In this document: one piece after another, positions 25,253-33,198 of the stretch
How positions within the stretch are numbered: position 1 is the stretch's first letter
Layout: each line of letters opens with the position of its first letter
NCBI RefSeq assembly: GCF_030849505.1
Contig: NZ_JAUJFI010000036.1
Coordinates: 1 to 40,829, forward strand
From: Azospirillum isscasi
GTDB taxonomy: Bacteria; Pseudomonadota; Alphaproteobacteria; Azospirillales; Azospirillaceae
Length of the DNA: 40,829 nucleotides
Direction: 5' to 3'
Position numbers and translations under genes: made by a program
The notes under the pieces: model-generated
Told to the model about the DNA's origin: nothing
The model's input: only the letters and a program-made list of their open reading frames with translations
Database searches by the model: none

Positions 25253-25305
25253 GTCGATACCGATGCTCCACCACATAGGAAAGAGCTATAGCAGCCATAG
25301 GCACA
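25250..25305 (+). promoter_or_regulatory. LysR-like half-sites (site E) upstream of the relic and TRAP genes
   Basis: CGATACC is followed by CAT-N11-ATAGC (T25276, A25288) and then ATAGGC at 25297-25302. These share the elements of sites B, C and F. The nearest intact plus-strand genes are dctQ and dctM, 640 bp downstream, after a degraded open frame. Function is inferred. Confidence 0.35.
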
Positions 25306-25366
25306 AGCCAAGCCGGTGTGAATTGACCGGCAGCCTGCCATTCGAGAAGAGTATGCTCAAAGAGCG

Positions 25367-25941
25367 GTGATGCTGCAATCGAACCTCAGCATCATGTCGC
25401 GAGGGAGGCCAAATGACGACCATGGTCGGGCTCGTTGCCACGAGTTGCCGCTCGCTTGCGCGCAAGCTGCGAATGCAGGCGATGCTATCGATCTACGGCG
25501 TTTTCACAACCGCTCGTCCGGCTATTACTTTTCCCTACACGCGGAAATCCTATGGATCGGAGCGGTCGACCACCGTTCGGCAGGGTGCGTCGGCATCCGC
25601 ATCCTTCACGCAAGCCGGCTGGGCAAGGATCACGCCAATCTTCTTCGCTGCGGGCTTGCCGCCCGCGCGGATCGCATTTTGGTCAAGGCGGCACGAACGC
25701 CGCCGGACGGCGTCGTGGCGAGCGAAAGAACGTGGCGTGACCTGCCGGATGATCCGTATCGGGCCAAACTGGAAGCCGGCCACGACCCGGCTGGCGCCCG
25801 GCGGACCGGCAAAGCCGTGGGCACTGTCGATGAATGGATCGGCCTTATGAAAACCCGGCGGAAGACCGGAGAGCTGAATTTTGCCGCGCCCGGCGCGGTT
25901 CTGTCCGGGCCTGGAAAATGCCCGGAGAAATGGGAGGACGC
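25367..25941 (+). pseudogene. Degraded frame with weak resemblance to a TctC/Bug solute-binding protein
   Basis: No intact gene is evident between maoC and dctQ. The plus frame ending at 25945 contains KAARTPPDGVV, then WRDLPDDPYR and DEWIGLMKTRR followed by KTGELNFAAPGAVLSGPG. The order and spacing resemble the APDGYT, LPYDP and LIALAKA-PGKLNYASPG motifs of tripartite tricarboxylate binding proteins (TctC/Bug). Upstream the similarity is lost and no signal peptide is visible, and the frame runs into the dctQ start. I read it as a possible relic of a binding-protein gene. The match is weak and from memory; chance is a real alternative. Confidence 0.3.
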
Positions 25942-26457
25942 GTGAATACCCTGCTCAAGCGGACGGAGCTTGCCCTCTCGGGCCTGTCTGTCCTGGCGAT
26001 AATCGCGATCATGCTGATCGTCACCGCCGACACCTTCATGCGCTATGTGCTGCATGCCCCCTTTTCCTGGTCCTTCGAGCTGATCTCCTACTATCTGCTG
26101 ATTGCGGCCATCCATTTCGCGATCTCGGACACGTTCCGCGAAGGCGACCACATCGGCGTCGATCTGCTTCCGCAGTCGATACCGCGGAAACTGCAAACAG
26201 CGATGGAAATAATGTGGGTCACTGCCGCGGCAGTGGTCTTCGGCATCATATCCTGGGGCGCCTTCGACAATCTGCATTACGCCTATGTCGACAACGAATT
26301 CATCCCTGGCGTCGTCGCCTGGCCGGTCTGGCTGTCCTATCTGCCGATCGCCACTGGTTCCGCCGTGATGACCCTGCGCCTGTTCCTGCACCTCCTTAGC
26401 CTCATCGCGCTGGGCGCCGATCCTGAAGTCCTGACCCATGGAGACGTCCTCGAATGA
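25942..26457 (+). CDS. dctQ: TRAP transporter small membrane subunit DctQ
   Basis: This 171-residue protein has four hydrophobic segments: LSGLSVLAIIAIMLIVTADTF, the ISYYLLIAAIHFAI region, IMWVTAAAVVFGIISWGAF and YLPIATGSAVMTLRL. MLIVTADTFMRYVL and WSFELISYYLL are typical DctQ motifs. The start is GTG at 25942 with GGGAGG 5 nt upstream; the open frame extends to 25834 without another good site. It overlaps dctM by ATGA. DctQ links the binding protein to the DctM channel in the inner membrane. No intact binding-protein gene adjoins, so the DctP at 4871 is the likely partner. Confidence 0.92.
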   Translation: MNTLLKRTELALSGLSVLAIIAIMLIVTADTFMRYVLHAPFSWSFELISYYLLIAAIHFAISDTFREGDHIGVDLLPQSIPRKLQTAMEIMWVTAAAVVFGIISWGAFDNLHYAYVDNEFIPGVVAWPVWLSYLPIATGSAVMTLRLFLHLLSLIALGADPEVLTHGDVLE

Positions 26458-27737
26458 CCGCCGCTCTGATCACCCTTCTGTTGCTTGTTCTGCTGTTCAT
26501 TCGCTGCCCGGTCGGCTTCGCCCTGGCGATTTCCGGCGCGGTCGGCCTGTTCTTCGCCGGCGGGTTCCAGGCCATGTTCGGCGTCCTTTCGACCCTGCCC
26601 AAGGACACCGCGGCTTCCTACGAATTCCTGACCATTCCGATGTTCCTGTTGATGGCGGAATTCGTTCTGCGCTCGGGCGTGGCTGACGATCTTTTCAAAT
26701 GCGCCTCGGCATGGTTCGGCCGCGTTTCGGGCGGGCTTGGCATCGCGACGGCTCTGGCCGGCGCCGGTTTCGGCGCGATCTGCGGATCGTCCACTGCGGC
26801 GGCCGCGACGCTTTCCTCGACCTCACTCAAGGCGATGCTCGATCAGGGCTATGAACCGCGCATGGCCTCGGGTGCCGTGGCGATCTCGGGGACGCTGTCG
26901 ATGCTGATCCCTCCCTCGATCGCGATGGTCATCTATGGACTCCTGGCCGATGTCGGCGTGGCGAAGCTTCTGGTCGCGGGGATCGTGCCGGGCCTGATCG
27001 TCACCCTGACCATCGCGCTGACCGTCTATGTGCTGGCCCGGCTCAACCCGGAACATGCGCCGAAGACGCCGAAGATTCCGCTGCGCGAGAAGATCGCCAT
27101 GCTGAGCGGCGTGGGTCCGATGCTGGTCCTTCTGATGTCGGTGAGCGGGGTGATCTACACCGGAATCGCCACGCCGACCGAAGCTTCGGCCCTTGGCGCC
27201 TTTTTCGCCGGGGTTCTCTACTTCCTGCGCCGCGGTTTCGACCGGGTCGAGCTGCCGCAGCTTCTGTGCCGCGCCGTGCGCACCTCCTGCATGATCGGCA
27301 TCATCCTGCTGGGCGCGCACATCTTCTCGACCTTCTTCGTCCTGACCCAAACCACGCAGAGCCTTGTCGCCTGGGTCGGCGCCCTGGAGGTGAACCGCTG
27401 GGTCATCATGCTGGCGCTGGTGGTGATCTACCTGATCCTCGGCTGCTTCCTCGACCAGATGGCGATTCTCGTGCTGACGGTTCCGATCGTCGCGCCGCTG
27501 GTCGCTTCGCTCGGCTTCGATCTGGTTTGGTTCGGCATCATCGTCATCGTGATCGCCGAACTTGGGCTGGTGACTCCACCCATGGGCTTGAACGCCTTCG
27601 TCGTCTCGAAATACTCGAACACGCCGGTGACTGACGTGTTCCGGGGCATAGTCCCTCATGTGGTCAGTCACCTTGCCGTGATCGCACTGTTTCTAGCCTT
27701 CCCGGCGATCATTCTTTGGCTCCCTGCCCACATGTAA
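26454..27737 (+). CDS. dctM: TRAP transporter large permease subunit DctM
   Basis: This 427-residue integral membrane protein has many hydrophobic segments and DctM landmarks: VGFALAISGAVGLFFAGG, FLTIPMFLLMAEFVLRSG, AGFGAICGSSTAAAATLSS, MASGAVAISGTLSMLIPPS and TPTEASALGAFFAG, then IAELGLVTPPMGLNAFVV. It forms the Na+-coupled channel of the TRAP transporter. The start overlaps the dctQ stop (ATGA), so translation is coupled. It is the last gene of the catabolic island before the insertion-sequence remnants, and no clear terminator follows. Confidence 0.96.
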   Translation: MTAALITLLLLVLLFIRCPVGFALAISGAVGLFFAGGFQAMFGVLSTLPKDTAASYEFLTIPMFLLMAEFVLRSGVADDLFKCASAWFGRVSGGLGIATALAGAGFGAICGSSTAAAATLSSTSLKAMLDQGYEPRMASGAVAISGTLSMLIPPSIAMVIYGLLADVGVAKLLVAGIVPGLIVTLTIALTVYVLARLNPEHAPKTPKIPLREKIAMLSGVGPMLVLLMSVSGVIYTGIATPTEASALGAFFAGVLYFLRRGFDRVELPQLLCRAVRTSCMIGIILLGAHIFSTFFVLTQTTQSLVAWVGALEVNRWVIMLALVVIYLILGCFLDQMAILVLTVPIVAPLVASLGFDLVWFGIIVIVIAELGLVTPPMGLNAFVVSKYSNTPVTDVFRGIVPHVVSHLAVIALFLAFPAIILWLPAHM

Positions 27738-27793
27738 TTTCCCAAATGCCGGTGAAAAACCGAAGAGGCTACATCAGGGAGGCGGTGACGGGC

Positions 27794-28087
27794 ATGACGA
27801 CAATCGGTCTGGATCCGGCGGGAATTGCTTTCCAGGTTCATACATCGCCGCCGACGGAAATTTCTCATCCGTCGGCAGTTATGACAGGGCGAGGTGCTGA
27901 AGGTCTTTCAAGGCCTGCCGGCGTGCCTGCTGGGGATGGTAGCGTGTGGAACGGCGCATCACGGGGCACAGGAAATCGCGGTCATGGGGCAAGCGGTGAA
28001 ACTGATGCCGAAGCGATCTGCGAAGCGGCGACCCGACCAAGGATGCGTTTCGTGGCGGCCAAGTCCGTCGTTCAGCCGGCCGCCATA
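27794..28087 (+). pseudogene. IS110-family transposase remnant, frameshifted
   Basis: MTTIGLDPAGIAFQVHTSP is the IS110 N-terminal RuvC-like start (usual form GLDLAKNVFQVHG). The similarity continues in another frame at about 27892-27975 with VFQGLPACLLGMVACGTAHHGAQEI, then returns to the first frame with ETDAEAICEAATRPRMRFVAAKS. At least two frameshifts and a deletion are needed, and the C-terminal half is gone. It cannot encode an active transposase. The rest of 27738-28148 shows no other gene. Confidence 0.8.
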
Positions 28088-28148
28088 GCAGGACGCGGAA
28101 AAGGGCTGTTCCGCGACGGGGTGTCGTGATTCTCCCTCTTGGCACCGG

Positions 28149-28858
28149 ATGCGGGCGGAGAGAAGGATGCGGGCTCTGCTGCTTCAGGCCTTCTACTCGG
28201 TGCGCTCGGAACGCCAACTGATGGAACAGCTCAATTACAACCTGCTGTTCCGCTGGTTCGTGAGCCTGTCGATGGACGCCCTGGTGTGGGACGTGACGGT
28301 CTTCACCAAGAACCGGGAGCGCCTGCTGGCCGGCGACGTGGCGGCCACGTTCCTGGCCACCGTGCTGGCCAGCCGAAGGTCAAGACGCTGCTGTCGGACG
28401 AGCACTTCTCGGTGGACGGCACGCTGATCGAAGCCTGGGCCAGCGTGAAGAGCTTCCGGCCCAAGGATGGCAGTGGCGAGCCGCCGGGGCCGGGGCGCAA
28501 CGGCGACCGTGACTTTCACGGCGAGAAGCGGTCCAACGAGACCCATGCCTCGACCAGCGATCCCGAGGCCCGGCTGTACCGCAAGGGCAACGGGCAGCCG
28601 GCGAAGCTGGCCTTCACGGGCCACGCCCTGATGGAGAACCGAAACGCCCTGGTGGTCAATGTCCGGACCACCCGGCACCCCGGCTACGCCGTCAGTCAGC
28701 GGGTGCGCAAGCGGATTGAAGAGGTTTTCGGCTGGATCAAGGGAGACGGCTTGTGCAAAACGCGCCATCGCGGCACGGCCCGGGTCGGCTGGATGTTCAC
28801 GCTGACCGCTGCCACCTACAACCTGATCCGCCTGCCCAAGCTGCTGGCGGCGGCATAA
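28149..28858 (+). pseudogene. IS5-family transposase remnant with frameshift and internal deletion
   Basis: The frame starting at 28149 encodes the N-terminal domain (ALLLQAFYSVRSERQLMEQL, LLFRWFVSLSMDALVWDVTV). It breaks near 28375, and similarity continues in the next frame with VKTLLSDEHFSVDGTLIEAW and SNETHASTSDPEARLYRKG, then YAVSQRVRKRIEEVFGWIK and RGTARVGWMFTLTAATYNL. Between MENRNALVV and RTTRHPGYA about 65 or more residues are missing, including the region that normally carries a catalytic aspartate. Both defects make it non-functional. Terminal inverted repeats were not found by eye. Confidence 0.88.
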
Positions 28859-29060
28859 TCACGCCCGAAATCCGCCTGAACGGCGGCTCCGGGAACCTCA
28901 GAGCGAGGGATAACACTCCATCCCGACCAAAACGGGCGTCGGATACATCGCTTTCAAGCCTCAGCGGAGGTGAGGGTGCGGCACAGGCCCGTTTTCCCGC
29001 GTCCTGTTAATGGTGTGGACGACCGCTGCCCCTCGCCATCTGAGTGCCATAAGGTGGTCG

Positions 29061-29160
29061 GTGTCGAATCGACACATGCGGGAGGGCCGTCCACATGAGC
29101 ATTGTCTCCGTCGCTCTCGATCTCGCCAAGCAGGTCTTCCAGATTCATGGTGCCGACCAC
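29061..29160 (+). pseudogene. Second IS110-family fragment: 5' region and transposase N-terminus
   Basis: MSIVSVALDLAKQVFQIHGAD at 29095 is the start of an IS110-type transposase, but similarity stops after about 20 residues. Upstream, 29061-29075 is a perfect palindrome (GTGTCGA-A-TCGACAC), which may belong to the element's 5' non-coding region. The stretch 28859-29060 between the two remnants shows no gene. The truncated end borders the sensory operon. Confidence 0.65.
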
Positions 29161-29231
29161 CCCGCCGGCCAATGGAGCCGCCGAGAAACGGCGCGGTGTA
29201 AGGTGCCGGACGCGGAACGGCCGATAGCCCC

Positions 29232-29543
29232 TCAGCCGCGGCAACTCATGCCGAAATCCGTGTGCCTCCAGAGAATGCGCAAGACAGCCTTCCCTGAGGG
29301 GTTGTCAAAGAAAGCCCTGCGCTCCGCCTCCCGCATGGAGCGGAGTTCCGCAGCAAACGTTGGGGCCACCTTCTTCAGTTCGCCAAAAAAATGTTCCCAT
29401 GTTTCAAAGCTGAACCGAGCGACGGCATGGGAGAGGCCGCCTTGGTGCCCTTGCGGTTCTTTCATATCCAAAAGCGGCATTTCACCCATGGCGCAAGGGC
29501 AATCCTCCGAAGATGGCCCGATATGAAGCTCGATCCTGACCAT
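29232..29543 (-). CDS. Small protein of unknown function after the EAL gene
   Basis: This 103-residue protein starts MVRIELHIGPSSEDCPCAMG and ends with an amphipathic, charged part: FSFETWEHFFGELKKVAP, then FAAELRSMREAERRAFF. I do not recognise a family. The start at 29543 has a very good GGGAGG 6 nt upstream; the frame beyond it is a shadow of the EAL gene. It lies 61 bp after the EAL stop and is probably the last gene of the sensory operon. It could be a partner of the phosphodiesterase or receptors. It borders IS debris, so its C-terminus might be altered by the insertion. Confidence 0.6.
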   Translation of the reverse strand: MVRIELHIGPSSEDCPCAMGEMPLLDMKEPQGHQGGLSHAVARFSFETWEHFFGELKKVAPTFAAELRSMREAERRAFFDNPSGKAVLRILWRHTDFGMSCRG

Positions 29544-29604
29544 GAGCCTCCCTCCCACGCACGCTGGAGGACATGCCGCATCCGAACGACAGACGCTCAT
29601 TCCC

Positions 29605-31269
29605 TCATTCCCAGGACACGCGCTCTCCGGTTCTCCGCGCCGGCCGACTGGGGCCTGCACGGTCCAAGCCGGGCAAGACGGGCGACGGCTTCCCGAACAA
29701 GTAGCCCTGCCCATAGCGGACCCCGAGCTTGCGCAGGTATCGAAGCTGCTCCTCGGTTTCGATCTGCTCCGCAACGAGGTCGGTGCCGAGATGGCGGGCA
29801 ATCTCGACGATGGACCGCAGAATGGTCAGATCACGGCTGTTGGTCAGCGCCCCTTGCACGATCCGGCCGTCCAGCTTGGCGTAATCCACGCGCAGTTCGT
29901 TGAGCGACATGAACGATGTCGTGCCACTGCCGACATCGTCCAGGCAGATCCGCAGGCCGAGCTTGCGCAAGTGTCCCAGAACCCGGTTCAAACCTTGGAA
30001 GTCGTTGACCGTGGCCGTCTCGGTCACCTCGACCAGCAGCTTGCGGGTGAGCCCCTGGTGGGGCCGGAGCAGCGCCTGCAGCTGCTCGATGATCAGCGGG
30101 CTGGCCAGGGACACGGCCGAAAGGTTGATGGCGATGTCCGGAACGGCACGCCCCTGGTCCTCGGCCTGCTTCAGCACGTCGAGGGCGGCTTGGCAGACCA
30201 GAAGGTCCAGATCGCAGATCAGCCCGATCCGTTCGGCGAAGGCGATGAACTCGGCGGGGGAGCCGCAATCGCCGACCCGGATCAGGGCTTCGACATGGTG
30301 CAGCTTTCCTGTCGCCAGGCTCACGATGGGCTGAAACGCCAGATGGAAGTCACGCTGCTCCAGAATGCGCCGGACCTGGGCAACCCGGCCGACCGTGTTG
30401 TGGAGCATGTCCACCACCGCCTCGTTGATGTCGGCGATGCCGAAAGCACCGGGTTCCTCGGCGGCGAACTTATGCAGAGTGTAGGACAGTGCCCGCGCGA
30501 CATCAGACATCGGCATTTCGCCGCCCTGCACGGGGATTTGCCAGACATGCAGGGCGTCGCGCAGCTCGTCCGCACCGTGCCGGGCCAGCAGGCGGCCGAT
30601 GTCGAGAATGATCTCCTCACGCGTCAGGTCGTCGCGGTGGAGAACAGCGTAGCGCTCGTCGTTGAGACGGACCGCCGCGTCCCCGTCCGTCGAAACGGAA
30701 AGCAGATAAGCCTCCAGGGAGTTGCGCATTTCAGGAGCGTTGTCCCGATCGGCAAGCCCGACGATGTCCAGCAGGGACAACCGCTGGCCCCGCTCGGTCG
30801 CGCCCGCCGCGCACAGACGGCTTTCCAGACTCTCGGCAAAGGATTTCAGGTCGGACAGGCAGCGGCCGACGGTCCGCCCCGACACCCGCGCGGCAATCGA
30901 GAAACCCAGAAAGCAGCGGTCCGCATAATTCGGCAGGCGGCATCCGCCCATCAGCATCGCAAAGGGTTGCCCGGAGACGGTCTTCAGGAAGACATGAGTG
31001 GGATCGAGCTTTCCGGAGTCGATCAGCCGCGTCAGCAGCATGCGGAAGAAGGTGTGCTCCCCGGGCGGCAAAAGGTCGAACAGGGAACGGCCAACCAGAT
31101 CCTCCGCGCGCCGGTCCGTCAGTCCGCATCGCGCGCCCGCCGCAAAGACGATGCGGCCGTCGTTGTCGGTCTCCAACAGGAGATGGGCCGACGCGAAGGC
31201 AAAGGCCACGAAGCGGTCGCGGCCGAGTACGGTCTGGGCGTCGGATGGTTTCTGAGTTTGGTCTGCCAT
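29605..31269 (-). CDS. PAS-EAL cyclic-di-GMP phosphodiesterase
   Basis: This protein of about 554 residues has an N-terminal PAS-like domain (AFASAHLLLETDNDGRIVFA, LVGRSLFDLLPPGEH, residues about 20-130). A linker of about 150 residues and a C-terminal EAL domain from about residue 300 follow. EAL landmarks are EALIRV, INLSAVSL, VEVTETATV, CLDDVGSGTTS, YAKLDG, VAEQIET and YGQGYLFGKP. The metal- and substrate-binding acidic residues, the lysine and the glutamine appear to be present, so hydrolysis of c-di-GMP to pGpG is likely. The start at 31269 has GAAGGG about 7-9 nt upstream; earlier in-frame starts are weaker. It lies downstream of three chemoreceptors in one operon, which suggests coupling of taxis to c-di-GMP. 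Confidence 0.9.
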   Translation of the reverse strand: MADQTQKPSDAQTVLGRDRFVAFAFASAHLLLETDNDGRIVFAAGARCGLTDRRAEDLVGRSLFDLLPPGEHTFFRMLLTRLIDSGKLDPTHVFLKTVSGQPFAMLMGGCRLPNYADRCFLGFSIAARVSGRTVGRCLSDLKSFAESLESRLCAAGATERGQRLSLLDIVGLADRDNAPEMRNSLEAYLLSVSTDGDAAVRLNDERYAVLHRDDLTREEIILDIGRLLARHGADELRDALHVWQIPVQGGEMPMSDVARALSYTLHKFAAEEPGAFGIADINEAVVDMLHNTVGRVAQVRRILEQRDFHLAFQPIVSLATGKLHHVEALIRVGDCGSPAEFIAFAERIGLICDLDLLVCQAALDVLKQAEDQGRAVPDIAINLSAVSLASPLIIEQLQALLRPHQGLTRKLLVEVTETATVNDFQGLNRVLGHLRKLGLRICLDDVGSGTTSFMSLNELRVDYAKLDGRIVQGALTNSRDLTILRSIVEIARHLGTDLVAEQIETEEQLRYLRKLGVRYGQGYLFGKPSPVLPGLDRAGPSRPARRTGERVSWE

Positions 31270-31360
31270 GATCATGCCCTTCAACCGCTGCGGCGGACAC
31301 CCGCCGCGGGATCGCAGGCGACGGCGCGGGCGCCGCCGGTTGTCGTCGCCGTCCTCGGAG

Positions 31361-32680
31361 TCATGTGGAGCGCACCGCCGTCAGGAACGTATCGACTTCC
31401 CGGCGCAAGGCGCAGGATTCGGTGCGCATGCGATCCGCCGCGTCGAGCACCGCGCCGGCTTTGCGTTCCGTGTCGGTGGCGGCCATCGCGATCCCGGACA
31501 CCTGCGACACGGCCGCGTCCGCTGTGGAGACCGCGTCCGCCAGCATTGTGGACACATGGCTCAACCCTTCCTTCTGGGTCCGCATCTCGGTCGCCGTGGA
31601 CCTGGCCAACCCGTCCAGGCTTCCAACCATCGTGATGATGCCTTGAATGGCTGCGACAGCGGCGGCCGTGGCTTGCTGCATGTGCGCGATCTCCCTGGTG
31701 ATCTCACCGGTGGCCTCGGCCGTACGGTTGGCGAGGTGCTTGACCTCGCCGGCAACGACCGCGAAGCCTTTTCCGGCCTCACCGGCGCGGGCCGCTTCGA
31801 TGGTGGCGTTCAGCGCCAGCAGGTTGGTCTGCTTGGCCACCGTCTCGATGACGACGATGACGTCGTCGATGCGGTGGGCCGCCGTCGCCAGCGTGTTCAC
31901 GCGCTCATCCGTTTCGCGGGCCTGCGCGACCGTCCGCGCGATCTGCGCCGCGGACACGCCGGACTGGCGCTCGACCTCCGTTGCCCGTTCAACGAAAGCC
32001 GACAGGGTTTCCAGCGCCCGGCGAACCACATCGGACGTGGCCCGGCCGGCGGCGCCGACGTCCGACACGATCGCCACGGTTCCTTCGGAGCTTTCGGCCA
32101 GAATGGCCGCGTCCGCGCGCAGCGACGCCGCCGCGTCGGCCACCGTCGTGGCGATGGCCTGCGTGCGGTTCTCGAAATCGGCGGTCCTGCGCTCCAGATC
32201 GGCCATCCGGGCGGCCATGTGCGCGGAGGAGCGGTTGATCGCCCCGGCCGCCCGCGCGAAGGCGCCGTGCAGGCCGGTTTCGACCAGACAACGGCTGAAC
32301 TCGCCCCTGGCGACGGCGTCCAGGGACGCGGTCGCCTCACGGACGAACGCATCCACCGGATCGAGGAGGTCGTTGATGGCATCGAACAAGGCCCCGACCT
32401 CCCCGCTCTCGCGCATGCGGACGAGGCGGGCCTCGAACCGTCCGGAGGCCCCCTGGCGGCACACCTCGGTCGCCCTCTTGATCGCCTCGCCCACCCGCCA
32501 CTGGAAGAAGAAGGCCGCGAGCGTGGCCGCCCCCGCCGGCAGCGTGACCACGGCCATCGGCAGCGTCGCTCCGCCCGTCGTGGCTTCCCATAAGGCCGAA
32601 CCCAACAGCAGGGTGGCCGAGCCGGCGGTGAGGATGCCGGACCTATAAAGCGAAGATAAATTTATCATAGGTTGTGCCAT
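31361..32680 (-). CDS. Methyl-accepting chemotaxis protein without a periplasmic sensor domain
   Basis: This 439-residue receptor has two closely spaced hydrophobic segments (about 13-30 and 40-59) with almost no periplasmic loop. A HAMP-like region follows, then an MCP signalling domain with the conserved hairpin tip [20 protein letters not shown] and [20 protein letters not shown]. That layout fits Aer-type receptors, whose sensing comes from a cytosolic PAS domain. The PAS gene immediately upstream overlaps it by 38 bp (26 bp if ATG at 32668 is used). The two products probably work together. No CheB/CheR-binding NWE(T/S)F tail is present. Confidence 0.93.
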   Translation of the reverse strand: MAQPMINLSSLYRSGILTAGSATLLLGSALWEATTGGATLPMAVVTLPAGAATLAAFFFQWRVGEAIKRATEVCRQGASGRFEARLVRMRESGEVGALFDAINDLLDPVDAFVREATASLDAVARGEFSRCLVETGLHGAFARAAGAINRSSAHMAARMADLERRTADFENRTQAIATTVADAAASLRADAAILAESSEGTVAIVSDVGAAGRATSDVVRRALETLSAFVERATEVERQSGVSAAQIARTVAQARETDERVNTLATAAHRIDDVIVVIETVAKQTNLLALNATIEAARAGEAGKGFAVVAGEVKHLANRTAEATGEITREIAHMQQATAAAVAAIQGIITMVGSLDGLARSTATEMRTQKEGLSHVSTMLADAVSTADAAVSQVSGIAMAATDTERKAGAVLDAADRMRTESCALRREVDTFLTAVRST

Positions 32681-33167
32681 TCCGCTTGAGGAGGTCGCTC
32701 AACAGAGCGGTGGAGGCGACCATGGCGGCCTTGGGGTTTGCGTGGCGTCGCTCCTCGGCCAGGAGTTGCGCGTACAGCGGCCGGATCGTTTCGACGGCGT
32801 CACGGCGAGGAACGCGCCGGTTCGAGTGATACCCGATGGCCGTGCCGTTCTCGTCGAAGCTCGGCGTCACGTGGGCGAACACCCAGTAATGGTCACCGCT
32901 CTTGGCGCGGTTGTTGACGTAGGCGAAGATTTCCCGGCCGTCACCGATGGTGTCCCACAAAAGCTTGAACACGCAGGCCGGCATGTCCGGGTGGCGCAGG
33001 ATGTTGTGCGGCGCCCCGATCACTTCATGTTCGTCATACCCGGACAGGCGCAGGAAAACCCGGTTTGCGTAAATGATCCGGCCCTTCAGATCGGTTTTCG
33101 TGACGATCAACTCTCCGGGGTCGAAGGTGCGTTCAAACCCGGTCAGCGGATGATGCCTGTTTGCCAT
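32643..33167 (-). CDS. Aer-like PAS domain protein
   Basis: This 174-residue protein is a single PAS domain (residues about 15-125). Its stretches [41 protein letters not shown] and [19 protein letters not shown], then [18 protein letters not shown], closely follow the FAD-binding PAS of the aerotaxis receptor Aer. A short helical tail follows, including [15 protein letters not shown]. It lacks membrane and signalling domains, but the next gene encodes an MCP without a sensor and overlaps this one. AAGGA lies 9 nt before the start. A redox or energy-taxis role is the natural reading; FAD binding is inferred from motif similarity. Confidence 0.9.
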   Translation of the reverse strand: MANRHHPLTGFERTFDPGELIVTKTDLKGRIIYANRVFLRLSGYDEHEVIGAPHNILRHPDMPACVFKLLWDTIGDGREIFAYVNNRAKSGDHYWVFAHVTPSFDENGTAIGYHSNRRVPRRDAVETIRPLYAQLLAEERRHANPKAAMVASTALLSDLLKRNGTTYDKFIFAL

Positions 33168-33198
33168 CGGGCCATATCCTTGTTTGCTGTGTCCTTGC

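Noticed and set aside
29542-31635. 697-codon plus-strand open frame
   Set aside because: It is antisense to the PAS-EAL gene and the end of the MCP; composition is typical of a shadow frame.
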